64,000 bases of DNA from Heterotrichella gracilis (Eukaryota; Sar; Xanthophyceae; Tribonematales; Xanthonemataceae). The stretch spans positions 1 through 64,000 of the forward strand of contig JAULBX010026718.1 in the NCBI GenBank assembly GCA_032358255.1. Reading direction: 5' to 3'. Below are positions 23,472 to 34,828 of the stretch, in pieces (position 1 is the stretch's first letter; every line of letters starts with the position of its first letter). The notes under the pieces are model-generated. The model was not told the origin of the DNA. It saw only the letters and a list, made by a program, of their open reading frames with translations, and did not search any database. A program made the position numbers and the translations under genes.

Positions 23472-25445
23472 CTACGCATCAGCTGCTACAGAATTGTCAG
23501 GAGCCACTGCTGACCCATCCTGGGCATCCTCTGGGCTGTCAGGTGCAGCACGCTTCCTGTTGGGCACAGCCAGTTGGCAGGCCTGCTTCCAATCATGCAG
23601 CTGGTGGTAGTGCAGCAGGATCGAGAACACGTGGTTCACGGTAAGGACCTGGGAGCTTTGAAGGTCCATGTGCCGCTTCAGGGGGAGACGCGCTGTTCTG
23701 ATGCCCTACAGCACCGGACACGCAGGTAACGGGCATGTGATGCTGTGGAGTTTCACTCGTTCCAACTTGGATGGGCATACTTCCAGTGTGTACTGCACGG
23801 CTCCAGTTGCTCTTCCAGTTTATTTTAATACCGCAAAACACATGGCTTGCAGGTAAGCAACCCTGAAAACACTTGCAGTAAATTGTGTGCACTGCACTGG
23901 GTGTGCCAGCACACCCTACCTGTGCAGTTGCTTTGCTGTTGCATATGTTCTTATGCCGGTTGCGATCCACCAGGCCCCCAATGATGTATATATCTGAGGT
24001 GCTCAGCTCATCCAGCTCAGTCTCAGAATCAGCCGTGAGGTACACCAGCTTGTCCTTTTGGTGCTCAAACATGTCGATGTACGGCCGTGCATCGCGTGTT
24101 GCCTGTAGGTGCATGGGAATGTGCATGGCAAGGCAACGACCCTCTGGCCATATGCAACCAACAATAGCATTATTGTATTGGAGTGCATTTGAATTGTTAG
24201 TTATACCAGTCCATTAGTTATGGCATGCGGGTACAGATTAACTTGATGCTGCAAACCATGTCCTGCATTCAAAAAACTCACCATCCAGTTCTCCAGTCCG
24301 GAGCATTGTTTCTGCATGGTCTCCGCTATCAAGCCCTGTCACAGCAACACCAACATCAGGTCCCTGTGTCTCTAATACCTTGATGTAGTACTGACCGGCT
24401 GATTGCTGATCTGGGTTTTGTGGCCAAAAAGCTTGAAATAATACTAATGAAGGATACTGAATCGCCAACGATGCACCACATGGTGCGTTCACTCTATAGC
24501 ACTGTGAAAGCATTACCTTGCAGCTGGCAATGACCAAATGGCATGGGGTGTCCTGCTTGATATTGAACGAGTAGCAATAGGCTATCTGCTGGACCACGCT
24601 GCGAATCTCGCTCTCGCTCATCTTGTCCTCAAAGTCACAGTCGATTATCACTGACTGCCCTGCCGTCATTGCCTTCGCCACCACCCAATCCGCTCATTCA
24701 GCCAGCATGCATCGTACTTGCACAGCGGAAAATCTTCGCCGCCAGATGCATATAATGATTGCCAAGACGCAGCCAACATACCGCACAACTTATTGCAAAA
24801 ACACATTAATATTTCACGCCAAAGCCCCCAATAGCATTATCCCATGCCACCCCCCCTGGTGAAATTATGTAAAGTATGCATTTCGCACCTGTTTTAGCCT
24901 CTCGTGTCTGACTTCAGCCTGCTTCCTCCTGCCATCCACTTTCTCGGTTTTCCGCTCCCTCCATGCCTCAAGCTCCTCGGGGGTCATGGACTCAAATCGC
25001 GCTTGTACATCTTTTCGTTTTTGAGCTTGCGATTCCTTCTTTTCCAGCTTTTTCTGTGCTTTCTTCTCAGCACAGAGCTCCTTCATGCTGCAGGTGGTAC
25101 CAGCACTATTTACCAACGGGTGGCGCATTGATGTCGCAACCACGTATTGAAGCGAGATTGATGCGGTGTCAGCATCAGGCAGCTATGGAAACTTGTGCAA
25201 TATGAAATGCCCCCTTGAAAACCCTCCTAAAAAAACATAGATTGTCTAGGCAGGGTTTCAGGCCAGGGCATATGCATGCATATAGCAACCCCCATCCCAA
25301 AAGTGACGCACCGCTGCCGCTTCAATAACTTTTTCTGCCCTTTCTTTGACAGCACAGCTTCAGTGCCAGGAATAGACGATGCGGTGGGCACTGGAGGTGA
25401 GATGGGCACTTCGCCCCCACTGGAGGTACTCTCCACATCCGCCAT
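23472..25445 (-). CDS. TRM10: TRM10, tRNA (guanine-9-N1)-methyltransferase (SPOUT family)
   Basis: Methylates N1 of G9 in tRNAs using S-adenosylmethionine. Exons (minus): 25445-25312, 25087-24889, 24672-24517, 24335-24282, 24102-23920, 23705-23472; 319 residues. The N-terminus has the family's LSKKGQKKLLKRQR and a Lys/Glu-rich tRNA-binding helix (EKKAQKKLEKKESQAQKRKD). The SPOUT domain follows: SVIIDCDFEDKMSESEI, CYSFN, then DKLVYLTADSETELDEL and the trefoil-knot signature IYIIGGLVDRNRHK with the catalytic-site Asp. The end is LPLKRHM, VLTVNHVFSILLHY, DWKQA, as in the family. The 54-base exon 4 was chosen by phase and conservation: G-LIAETMQKQ then GLENWM before a GTGAGT donor. The acceptor at 24672 could instead be 18 bases further in. 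Divergent from argininosuccinate lyase. Confidence 0.93.
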
Positions 25446-25983
25446 GCCTACCTCGGCAGTCTCGTTGTGCTTGCCAATCAACAGCCCTGCTTTCCAGCCT
25501 GTATCTTATAACAGGCTGATCCAGCACACAGGGAGTGGCGCCTGGTGTGGGCTTTGCTACAGTGAAGAAAGGTGCTAGCGGCATGCCCAGCGGCACCAGC
25601 GATTGGAGTATACCGCAAGCAAAAGGTGGACTGTTGTGCAGGTAGGTTATTGACTGCGGTTGTTCAACGCGCTCTGACTAAAAGGCACAGGAAATTTAAG
25701 TGCATTGCATTTAGGTTGGTGCTGTGAAGGGCTCCGCGGCGGCGGGCCGGCCCGGGGCCTGGCGCAGTCACGTTGCCGCAAACCGTTGCACACAAAAACA
25801 GGTGAGCACCTTTTCTTGCGCCGTCTAAAGGAAGCAAACAGGGCAATCCCTTCACCTTTCTACGCTTTCCTGTGCCCAACAACGCATTGTAGTGACTCCC
25901 CCGGCTCACGTTACCGTGCTTCGCCCGCCTCCCAAAAGAGTACTAAGCACAATACAGGTGTCTAGGCCCAACTTGGAGGTCAA
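25446..25983. promoter_or_regulatory. Bidirectional promoter region, TRM10 / argininosuccinate lyase
   Basis: 538 bases between divergent start codons. A GC-rich core (GGCGGCGGGCCGGCCCGGGG, 25739-25758) sits midway and is the best candidate for shared initiation signals. No TATA box is evident. Confidence 0.45.
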
Positions 25984-28900
25984 ATGTCGTTTTCTGCGGC
26001 CCCCAGTGGTCGTGCGGCGTGCCTTCTGCACAAGGATGCTTCTTCCTCGTCACTCAAGGCTCACGTAACGACGCGCCGGGCCACAAAGGTGAGTACCGGT
26101 TCTACTCCTCTTTGCTAGTCACCTGTCAATTCGAGGCATGCCGCGCGACCCACCTCACACCCACCCCATTGCTGCAGGCACTGAAGAAGCTGCAGCGGCT
26201 TCAAGTGAACATGGTACGGCATATGTAGACTGTTCTAGTTTGCCTAGGCGTGTTATGTTTGGGCGGAAGTGTGCCGCACAGGGGTCGTTGCATGTCGTCC
26301 GGGTGCCCAGTTGCCGAGACCTACGCGATCCTGCCAAAGGTGACAGGGATCCCGGGTTTGCGCCCGTGTTGCTTGTCTGTATCGCCCGTACTATCAAAGC
26401 ATCCGTGCATGTTGCAAGCTGGGGGAAGGGGTGTGTTAATGGTGGCTGCACGTGGTTGGTGCAGCATCACGTGTGTGGGCTGCCTACTAGTGTGAACCAA
26501 CCCTTGCGCTACGTACTTCGTCAACTCAGTCCGCGAACGCACCTGTAATCTCAGTAATAGCACGCTGCAAAGCACTATCTGTCTTCGTGTGCAACCCATG
26601 CCAAACCGCATATGCCATATGCATGCATATACCCAACACATCACTGGTTCACCTTTTCCCGCCGTCATCCCACAGGCGGCCTCCGAGGTGGCGCCAGCGG
26701 CTGAGCCAGAGACCAAGAAGCTATGGGGAGGCCGCTTCACAGGGGCCACCGACCCCCTGATGGAGAAGTTCAACGCCTCGCTGCGCTTTGACAAGCGGAT
26801 GTGGGCTGAAGACATCAGGGTAAGGGTCCTCTCTTCCCACTGCAAGTTGCAGTGACATCATTACTCTTTAGCACTGTCTCAAAACTGCCGGTCACCGTGT
26901 CAGAGGCCAATGTAGTGCACTATGCATTTTTTCGACGACCATATGCGGGGGATGCCATGCCATGGCGTACCCGAAGCAGCGCCACAATGCCCGCACCACC
27001 CACCACACTCATTCACCCACCTCCCCCTCCTTCAGGGCAGCCAGGCGTACGCCAAAGCCCTAGCAAAGACCCCAGTGCTCACCCAAGAAGAGGCTGACCA
27101 GATCGTGGCAGGGCTCTCCCAGGTGGCCAGCGAGTGGGAAGCAGGCGAGTTTGTGATTAAGGCAGGGGACGAGGACATCCACACAGCCAACGAGCGACGG
27201 CTGAGCGAGCTGGTGGGCGCAGTGGGGGGCAAGCTGCACACCGGGCGCAGCCGCAACGACCAGGTTGGTGGTCAAACCCTAAACCCTAATAACATAAATG
27301 GTCGTCATGCTCAAAACCCTTAGCGATAAAAAAACACCATCACCTGTGGCGCGTTCTTTCCTGCGCCTACCTGCCATCCACGCTGGTAACCACAAGCAAC
27401 CCTAAACCATAACTCGTAAAACAACACCATCAGACCGGACGGCTTTTAACCTTAAACCCTCACCCCAATGCCACCCAGGTCGCCACCGACACCCGCCTGT
27501 GGCTGGCCGGCCAGCTGGACCTCATCCAGGTGGCGCTCCAGGAGCTCATCCGCACAGCCACGGTGCGCGCAGAGGCGGAGGTGGACATTCTCATGCCAGG
27601 GTTCACGCACCTCCAGCCCGCACAGACTGTGCGGTGGAGCCACTGGCTGCTCAGCCATGCCTCCGCGTGGCAGCGGGACGACATGCGCCTGTCTGACCTG
27701 CGGCCGCGCGTGGCCACGCTGCCCCTGGGATCAGGTGCGCGGGGATGGGAATTTGCGGCATGGGTATGCGGGCGTCGTTGTGTCGCAAGGATGTGGCGGG
27801 TGCGGGGAGTGGAATGCAATGCCATTGGGTGGAGAACTTTATGGACGTTGAGTTACAGTGCATGGGAGATAGGTGTCTGCCTATGCATTACAACTCAGCT
27901 CCAAGCCAGTGAAGTGCACGCTGCAGTCCGCTCTGCATGTGACGTTGGCCAAATGTCCAGATGCATGTGCATGATCGCCACATGGTAAGAGGACTTTTAG
28001 TACATCGCTGAAACGGTTTTTAAAGTCCTCCTGCAAATGCACACCTCAGCTGATATGTGATATTGACCTGCACTGTTTGCAGGCGCCCTGGCTGGCAACC
28101 CCTTTGGCGTGGACCGCCAGTTCCTCTCCCGGGAGCTAGAGTTTGAGGGGAGGGTGTGCCCCAACTCCATGGACGCAGTGAGCGACAGGGACTATGTGCT
28201 GGAGACCATGTTCTTTGCCGCACTGCACCTGGTGCACCTGTCGCGGTTCGCTGAGGACCTGATCATCTACAGCAGCGGCCAGTTCAAGTTTGTGCAGTGC
28301 AGCGACGCATACGCAACAGGTGCGCAAAGAAATAATTGAGGAATCAAGTTCAAAATATAAAGGAACAGTTCATGTATTAAAATGGATAGTGGATTTGTAT
28401 ATTACTTTTGTACACTTTTTGCACAGCCGTGGACAGGGGGCAAAAGTAATTTAAAAATTGCTTTCTATAGCGGGGACGGCAGGTTGTGGGGCAGGAGGCC
28501 TCACTTTTCCTTAACGCCATCACTTTTCCTAATCCCCAAATGTTGTGCGTCCCCAGGCTCCTCGCTCATGCCCCAAAAGAAGAACCCCGATGCCCTGGAG
28601 CTCATCCGCGGCAAGGCAGGCAGGCTGCAGGGTAACCTTGCTGGCATGATGGCCGTGGTCAAGGGCACACCTACCACCTACAACAAGGACTTCCAGGAGG
28701 CCTGGGAGATGCTGTTTGACACCGTCGACACCGTGTATGACTGCGTGCGCATCGCCACGGGGGTGATTTCCACCATCAAGATCAACCCGGAGAGGATGCT
28801 GACGGGGCTGTCTGCGGATATGCTGGCCACCGACTTGGCGGAGTATCTGGTTAGGAAAGGTGAGGAGGGAACGGGTAATGAGGGGGGGAGTGGGGGCGCG

Positions 28901-29594
28901 GGCAGAGCTAATTGGAGTTGACACCATGCATGAAATCAGGTTGAAGGGTTTAGGTGATTTGCTTGTGGCTGGTGCATGTCTTTGCACATCTTGGCATGTG
29001 TTGGCTAGTGACCTGGCGGAGTACCTGGTTAGGAAAGGTGAATGGAGGGAATGGAGGTTGGTGGGGAAGGGTTTGCCAATGCGCTGGGTGCACCATGCGT
29101 AGCTTAGGGTGGTGGTTTTGGTGATGGTCCCACTCCTCACTGCAATCATGAATCATGTTTACACCCCAAGGGGGAGTCTCGTCATCATCGCACCCAGCTA
29201 GGCCCGTACCTGACCTGTTGCCCATCCAATGGCATTCCATTTCCATGGCTGCATCTGGCTGAATTGCTGGAACGCTTTTAATTGAATTACCTAATAATCT
29301 AACTGATGATTAAGTGATAGCTAACTGAAAATGAATTATTCTTCTGCAGGTGTGCCATTCCGGGAGACGCACCACATCTCAGGCGCGGCAGTCAAGCTGG
29401 CCGAGGACAAGGGCTGCCAGCTGTCTGACCTGACAGTTGCTGACCTGGCGGGCATCCACCCGCTGTTTGAGGATGATGTGGCCCTGGTGTGGGACTACAA
29501 CAGGTCTGCTGAGATGCGCGACACCGAGGGGGGCACAAGCTCGCGCTCTGTGCTGGAGCAGGTGGAGAAGATGAAGAAGTACCTAGGGGAGTAA
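25984..29594 (+). CDS. ASL: Argininosuccinate lyase, probably plastid-targeted
   Basis: Splits argininosuccinate into arginine and fumarate, the last step of arginine synthesis; plastidial in plants and green algae. Exons: 25984-26088, 26178-26213, 26676-26819, 27036-27263, 27479-27734, 28083-28319, 28557-28859, 29350-29594; 517 residues, stop TAA. Residues 1-47 are Ser/Ala/Arg/Lys-rich, transit-peptide-like, and encoded on two separate small exons. Family motifs follow in order: [67 protein letters not shown], the flexible signature loop [20 protein letters not shown] with the catalytic Ser, then [20 protein letters not shown]. All phases close. Intron 7 contains a second copy of the exon 7 end, see separate entry. 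Introns 4 and 5 are ordinary; intron 4 carries CCCTAAA motifs. Confidence 0.95.
28999..29041 (+). repeat. Duplicate of the 3' end of ASL exon 7, inside intron 7
   Basis: 43 bases match 28821-28863 at 37 positions, including the GT donor and the first intron bases. In the parental frame the copy reads [13 protein letters not shown] against [13 protein letters not shown]. Of the changed codons, four (Leu, Ala, Leu, Tyr) are silent and one is Thr to Ser. The copy lies 178 bases downstream of the original. Confidence 0.85.
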
Positions 29595-30523
29595 AAGTTG
29601 GCACAGGGGCTGGGGATAATTATAGTTATCTGGGACCTGGGGAATTGCATCTTGGGCTGGGTGGCGGGGTCCTTACTAGGGGCTGGGGGGGTAGTAATTA
29701 GATTTGGGAGATGGAAGGCACTGATGGGTGTGTGACTGGCAGGGGTTCTGAGAGTGGTTATGAGGGCGGTGGGATATGCCTGGTGGCAGAATTGTTGTGT
29801 GGATAATTTGTTGGGGTGGGGACGCATGTCACATTGTCGCAGAGTCTGACATTGGCGTAGAACAGAGGAATCTGATATGAACAATGATTGCAGCCGTGGG
29901 CCCGTGCATGTAGGTTAAAGGATATGCTAAAAGATGCTTTCAGCCCACAACAGTCAGACTATCACTAGTATGCGGTGATACTAGTATGTGGTGACTACTG
30001 GAACGCTCATCTGATGGGGCGTACATGGCAACAAACATGATTTAGGGCAAATGCCTGGAATAAACGTATGGAATATTTGTAAATTCGAATTGCAATACCT
30101 GCCCATGGTCCATCTGACTTGACAACCTCGGTAATTTCAAAACCAGCAAACAACGCAAAACATTACATTTAATACTACATACTGTCAGCTACGATAATGC
30201 CAGTAAAGTGTTGCTGCCTGCAATGCAAGCAGTTTATTCGCAGCAAAGAAGAATCTAATTGTCATCAGTGCAATGGGGCAACACATTGCACGAATCTAAC
30301 TTATTGGGATTGCAGCTGCAAGCGATAAGCCCACTAACCTCACACCAGAACAGAAAACATTGGAAAGATAAATGCTATGGGAGCACTTCAAAAAAGTAAC
30401 CAGCGGCTGCAGCCCACGCATGAACCTCTGGTAGCAACAGCTGGCAATGCCATCTAGGGGTGTTGTGGCTCAACTTTAAGTTCAACAGCCAACCTGGCCA
30501 TAATATTACCGCACCAATGCGCA
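29595..30523. other. Convergent spacer between ASL and NDUFV1
   Basis: 3' UTR-like sequence from both genes. It includes a 16-base tandem pair (CTAGTATGCGGTGATA / CTAGTATGTGGTGACT) near 29965-29996 and one small Cys-rich open frame at 30197-30328, listed separately. Confidence 0.55.
30197..30328 (+). CDS. Candidate 43-residue Cys-rich micro-ORF
   Basis: ATG to TAA frame encoding MPVKCCCLQC, then NCHQCNGATHC and ending DCSCKR. Nine of the 43 residues are Cys, two pairs are in CxxC-type spacing (C7-C10, C22-C25), and a His sits next to C31. The pattern resembles a zinc-ribbon or treble-clef half. It lies between two convergent 3' ends. It has no family assignment, no visible promoter, and could be chance or the remnant of an exon. 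Confidence 0.25.
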   Translation: MPVKCCCLQCKQFIRSKEESNCHQCNGATHCTNLTYWDCSCKR

Positions 30524-33500
30524 TCACAACCCTTCTCGGTGCCCTGGGCGCATGTGGTGGCCTGCCGTGTGCTTCACCCCCCCTTCCCTGATGCGCTGCT
30601 CCACCAGGGGCCTGAAGTGGCGAATCAGGCCCTGCACAGGCCAGGCTGCCGCGTCGCCCAGGGCACAGATTGTGTGCCCCTCAATCTCCTGTAAGACACA
30701 CCCCAGTTGAAACGCATTTGGTTGGTTTGATGTCCACGTTGTGACGGCAAAGCACAAGCTGTTGCAAGAAACCAGCAAGACATATAATATAATTCCACTG
30801 CTGCTTGGGGTTGTCAGCATCTGAACAACTCAGCCAGATAACCCTCTCAAACTGACACCTGCCAACTAGCTGAAATAGAGTCCCTGCCACAACTTCAAAA
30901 ACATTGTGTTTCAGGCTACCGCTTATCAGCAAATGGTGTTTTGTACCTTTGAGATCTGCAGCGCCAGGTCAATCTCCCTTGAGCTGGTTGCCTCCCCTGT
31001 CTGGATGCGCGTGAGGATGTCCCACAGCCACCCAGTGCCCTCTCTGCAGGGCGTACACTGGCCACAGCTCTCGTGCTTGTAGAAGTACGACAGCCTGGGA
31101 TGCAAGCAATCCCAACTCAATTTCGTTGCAATCCCAACTCACAATAAATATGTCGCTATTATAGGAACGTGACGGCATGGTTGTCAATCATCGTGCGGCA
31201 TTCCAATGCTGGTGGGCACAAATTGCATCCCTTGGAGCATTAGTGTGCAACACACGTGCGCACTGGCCTCGCACAGTTTATACACAGGACACCGTGTATG
31301 TCCTGTGATGTCCTGTTGAATAAGTGCGGTGCATACCTGCGAATTGCTTCAATGATGTCTGTCGATTTGTCCATCACAATCACCGCCCCGGTGCCAAGGT
31401 AGGTGCCAGCCGCAGAGAGCGAGTCATAGTCCATGAGCACCTCCTCACACACAGACTTGGGGATGAGAGGCACTGAGGAGCCACCCGGGATGATGGCGAG
31501 CAGATTGTCCCAACCACCGCGCACTCCACCTGGTGAATATTAACACCACGGCGTTTTCCCACCCTCTGTGTGTGGTTGTGCTCTCATGACCAATTTGACA
31601 GTAGAAAATTCAATGTGCAACTGTGCAGCAAAAGACGCTCATGACACACATGGGAGCTTGTGACTGCTGGTGCGCCATGCCAGGCAACTACTAGTTTCAT
31701 ATAAGACCATGGTCTTGCATGCCCTGTACCGATACACTGGTATAACCCAACTCGGTACACCTTTTTTGCAAGCTGTGACTGTATCCATGCCGCACATGCA
31801 CCACAATGCACCACGCCACAGTAGCTGCAAACATGTGTTCTGCTGCGGTTGTGCAGCAGCAAGGGTGTTCACGCGCCGCACCTGCGTGCTTTTCAATCAG
31901 CTCCTTCAGAGGCATGCTCATCTCCTCCTCTACCGTGACTGGCCGGTTCACGTGGCCGCTGATGCAAAACAGCTTGGTACCGCTGTTCATGGGCCGTCCC
32001 AGGGATGCGTACCAATCCCCACCGCGCCGCAGGATTTCTGGCACAGACGCGATCGTCTCCACATTGTTGATGGTGGTGGGGCATCCTGGCAGCGGCAGCA
32101 CAGCATGTTTAATGTCATGAGTTGTGGCAGAAATCACTTTTTGGATAAAATGCTATCCTAGACAATCGCAAGTTAATTGCCCGTTGAGGTACATTGCCTC
32201 CAACGTATAATGAGCCCTCGCAAATTCCTTCGTGACTGTCTCAAAATTCCTGTAGTATTCCTGTATTGCCAGAATCATGACAAAAGCAGGTATGGCACCC
32301 GCCTGGAAGATGTGATCTGAGGCAATGTAATGGTACAGACGGCGTGTGGAGATGTGTGCGCATGGCGTGCAGCAAGCCTACCATACAACCCCTTGTTGGC
32401 TGGGTACGGCGGCTTCACCCTTGGCTTGCCCATCTTCCCCTCCAGGCTCTCAAGCAGCGCAGTTTCCTCCCCACACACATACGCCCCAGCCCCTTGCTGT
32501 GTGTAGATGTCAAAGAGATACCCTGACCCACAGGCGTTGGGCCCAATCATCCCTGCTGCGTATGCCTCGGCAATGGCCTGCTCCAGCTGGTGGCGGTAGT
32601 GCCTGAACTCGCCCCTGCACCGAAAGTGAATGCTGGTCATTGCCTGTCAATCTTTTGAAGACCTCTGGCAATTAATTGATAATAATTTGAATTATTCAAT
32701 ATATACTGGTTAAGATATTGCGGTGCTTTTGGTTCGATTGCTTTTCCCGCTCGTTGAGAATCCTGCCAATGCTCCAAACGTAGAACACTGCTGTGGTACA
32801 TATGCACAGCGGGCGTGCCCAGTCTGACAGGGAAATGCTGCTGGGCATGCCAGATGCCAGGTGCCCACGCACGAGCCTCCTTCACAGCATTGCCACCAGC
32901 TGTGGGTCAAGCCAACCCCAGCGCTGGCACAGGGGTACCAGCTGCAGAGTGGCACAAGCTTGGGTTGCACAGGAGCAAATTGTGGGCGCACCGGATGTAT
33001 ATGTAGGCTGCGCTGGCGCGCACCGCAAACCCCGCCAGCAGCGCCCCCTCGATGAGCTTGTGGGGCTCGTGGCGCAGGATCTCCCTGTCCTTGCAGGTGC
33101 CGGGCTCCCCCTCGTCGCAGTTTATGACCAGGTAGCTGGGCCGCCCGTCACTCACCTGGGGGTGGTGGGGTGGTGGGGTGGTGAGTGCAACGGGTGGGGG
33201 TGGTGGGGTGGGGTGCAGCAGAGACTGTTGCTCAGTTTGTATACACGCACATAAAGGCAAGGGCTCCACTTCCACACACATACGTAACTGGCCCTTTTGG
33301 AGAGTACTGCACGGCACACTCATCTATCACCCATATGCAGGGCACAGGAAAGGGTTCTGCAGGTAGGGTTATTCTGTAGGGTTACCTTTGGCATGAAGGA
33401 CCACTTTGTCCCAGTTTGGAAGCCCGCCCCGCCCCGCCCTCGCAGACCAGACTTCTTCACTTCCCATATCACCCATTCAGGGCCCTTGGAAAGTAAATCC

Positions 33501-33895
33501 TTGGTTCGGTACCAATCCCCACGCTGCAGTGCGCCTTTGAGGAAGGGGTCGTGCCTGGCCAAGTGTGCAGAGTTGAGTTTTGGCATGCACATAGATGCCT
33601 GGCCCTGATCATAACGCTTTGACAGGTCGTTTAAGCAGAATTCGCAGTATTGTCGTTGAAGGAGGCCAGTCACGAGTGACGCCACATCCTTCAAAGCCTG
33701 ATGGGTGACGTAGCCCATGTGTGCATGCATTGGCATATGCATGCATGCAGGAGAGTTCCCCTACCTCCCGTACAAGTTCGTGAATATGCGGTCCTGATCG
33801 CTGAGATTCCCGTAGTGTGCCTTTTCTGTCGCTGCAGCGAACCACCTGGATCTTGCTCTCCAAACAGTGGAAGCAGCTTGCCTGTGTCGTAACAT
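30524..33895 (-). CDS. NDUFV1: NDUFV1, 51-kDa flavoprotein subunit of mitochondrial complex I
   Basis: Carries the NADH-binding site, FMN and Fe-S cluster N3 of respiratory complex I. Exons (minus): 33895-33765, 33554-33386, 33155-32992, 32614-32382, 32085-31882, 31529-31337, 31094-30947, 30688-30524; 468 residues (human 464). The N-terminus [20 protein letters not shown] is an Arg-rich mitochondrial presequence. Then come [30 protein letters not shown], the FMN-site [47 protein letters not shown], the NADH-site [16 protein letters not shown], and the N3 cluster motif [15 protein letters not shown], with a further Cys in [16 protein letters not shown]. All residues expected at these sites are present. 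The last 20 residues (after RIREGG) are not conserved. Confidence 0.96.
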
Positions 33896-34828
33896 AGTGG
33901 GTGGGTGGGTGATGGGCGGGCGCTGGGCCCAAACAAAGCTAGGGCGACGCGGTGTGACCGTAAGGGACGAACACCAACAGGTAGCTTTTGTGCAAGCCAG
34001 CCGAACAAGCTGGCAATCAGTACGAACCAAATGGTCTCCCGCCATTCAAGCGCAAGGCCATTCAAATGATGGCACGTGGGCAGGCAGGGCTGACCAACAT
34101 CCACTGAATGCACGTCACCAAAAGAGATACTGTCCATCCAGCAGCCAGGTGAAGGTATTGTTGATATGTAAACAACAGGGAACTGCTTCCAAAGCAAGGG
34201 GTTTTGCATTCTGAGTATCATGTCCGTCCCATGGCATGGCAATACCAGTTGCAGCCTTTGCAAGGTGCGAGTTGTACTGAGTGCCTACGTATGCTGGTTG
34301 AAGTCAAGTACAGTTACAGTTACAGGCAAATACAAAGATTTACTGGATGGTTGCGATCATGCAACATGGCAGAACACAAAAGTGAAAAACGTTTGGCGCA
34401 ACGCAATTCAGCTGAGCGCTTGTGAAATGGAATGGGAGTAACACCAGGGCTGATTGACTGGCACACAAACTGCATTGGTCATACGTTTTTGCACTCATGA
34501 TTTCAGCTTAGCCAGCGTGCTCATGCCATGATGTGACAAAACTGGCAGGTCAGAATGGCCTGCGCTACTAATGAAAAGCTTAATGCACAGCAAAAAACGT
34601 GAAGCCAATGCACGGAGGTTTTGTAATGGTCTTGGCAGTATGCTGCTTGTGCTCATACAAATCAGCACTTCATGTCTAAAGAAAGAGCAGAAAGGGCATT
34701 ATTCTTCTGGCTGCCGTTCCAGCTCTGCAGCATAGAAGATGGAAAAAGATGGATCTTTGGCTCATCATAGAAAATTGTGATGGCCAAATGGCCAGACTGG
34801 GGCCTGATGCTAACTTATCCAAAGTGCA
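33896..34828. other. Spacer upstream of NDUFV1, downstream of the Pro-rich protein gene
   Basis: 933 bases expected to hold the NDUFV1 promoter (right of 33895) and the 3' UTR of the next minus-strand gene. No exon supported; no specific motif assigned. Confidence 0.55.

Noticed and set aside
24238-24400. Alternative frame for TRM10 exon 4 (reading VTGLDSGDHAETMLRTGELDG)
   Set aside because: Ends in the wrong phase for the next exon; the other frame (GLIAETMQKQ, GLENWM) keeps phase and matches the family.
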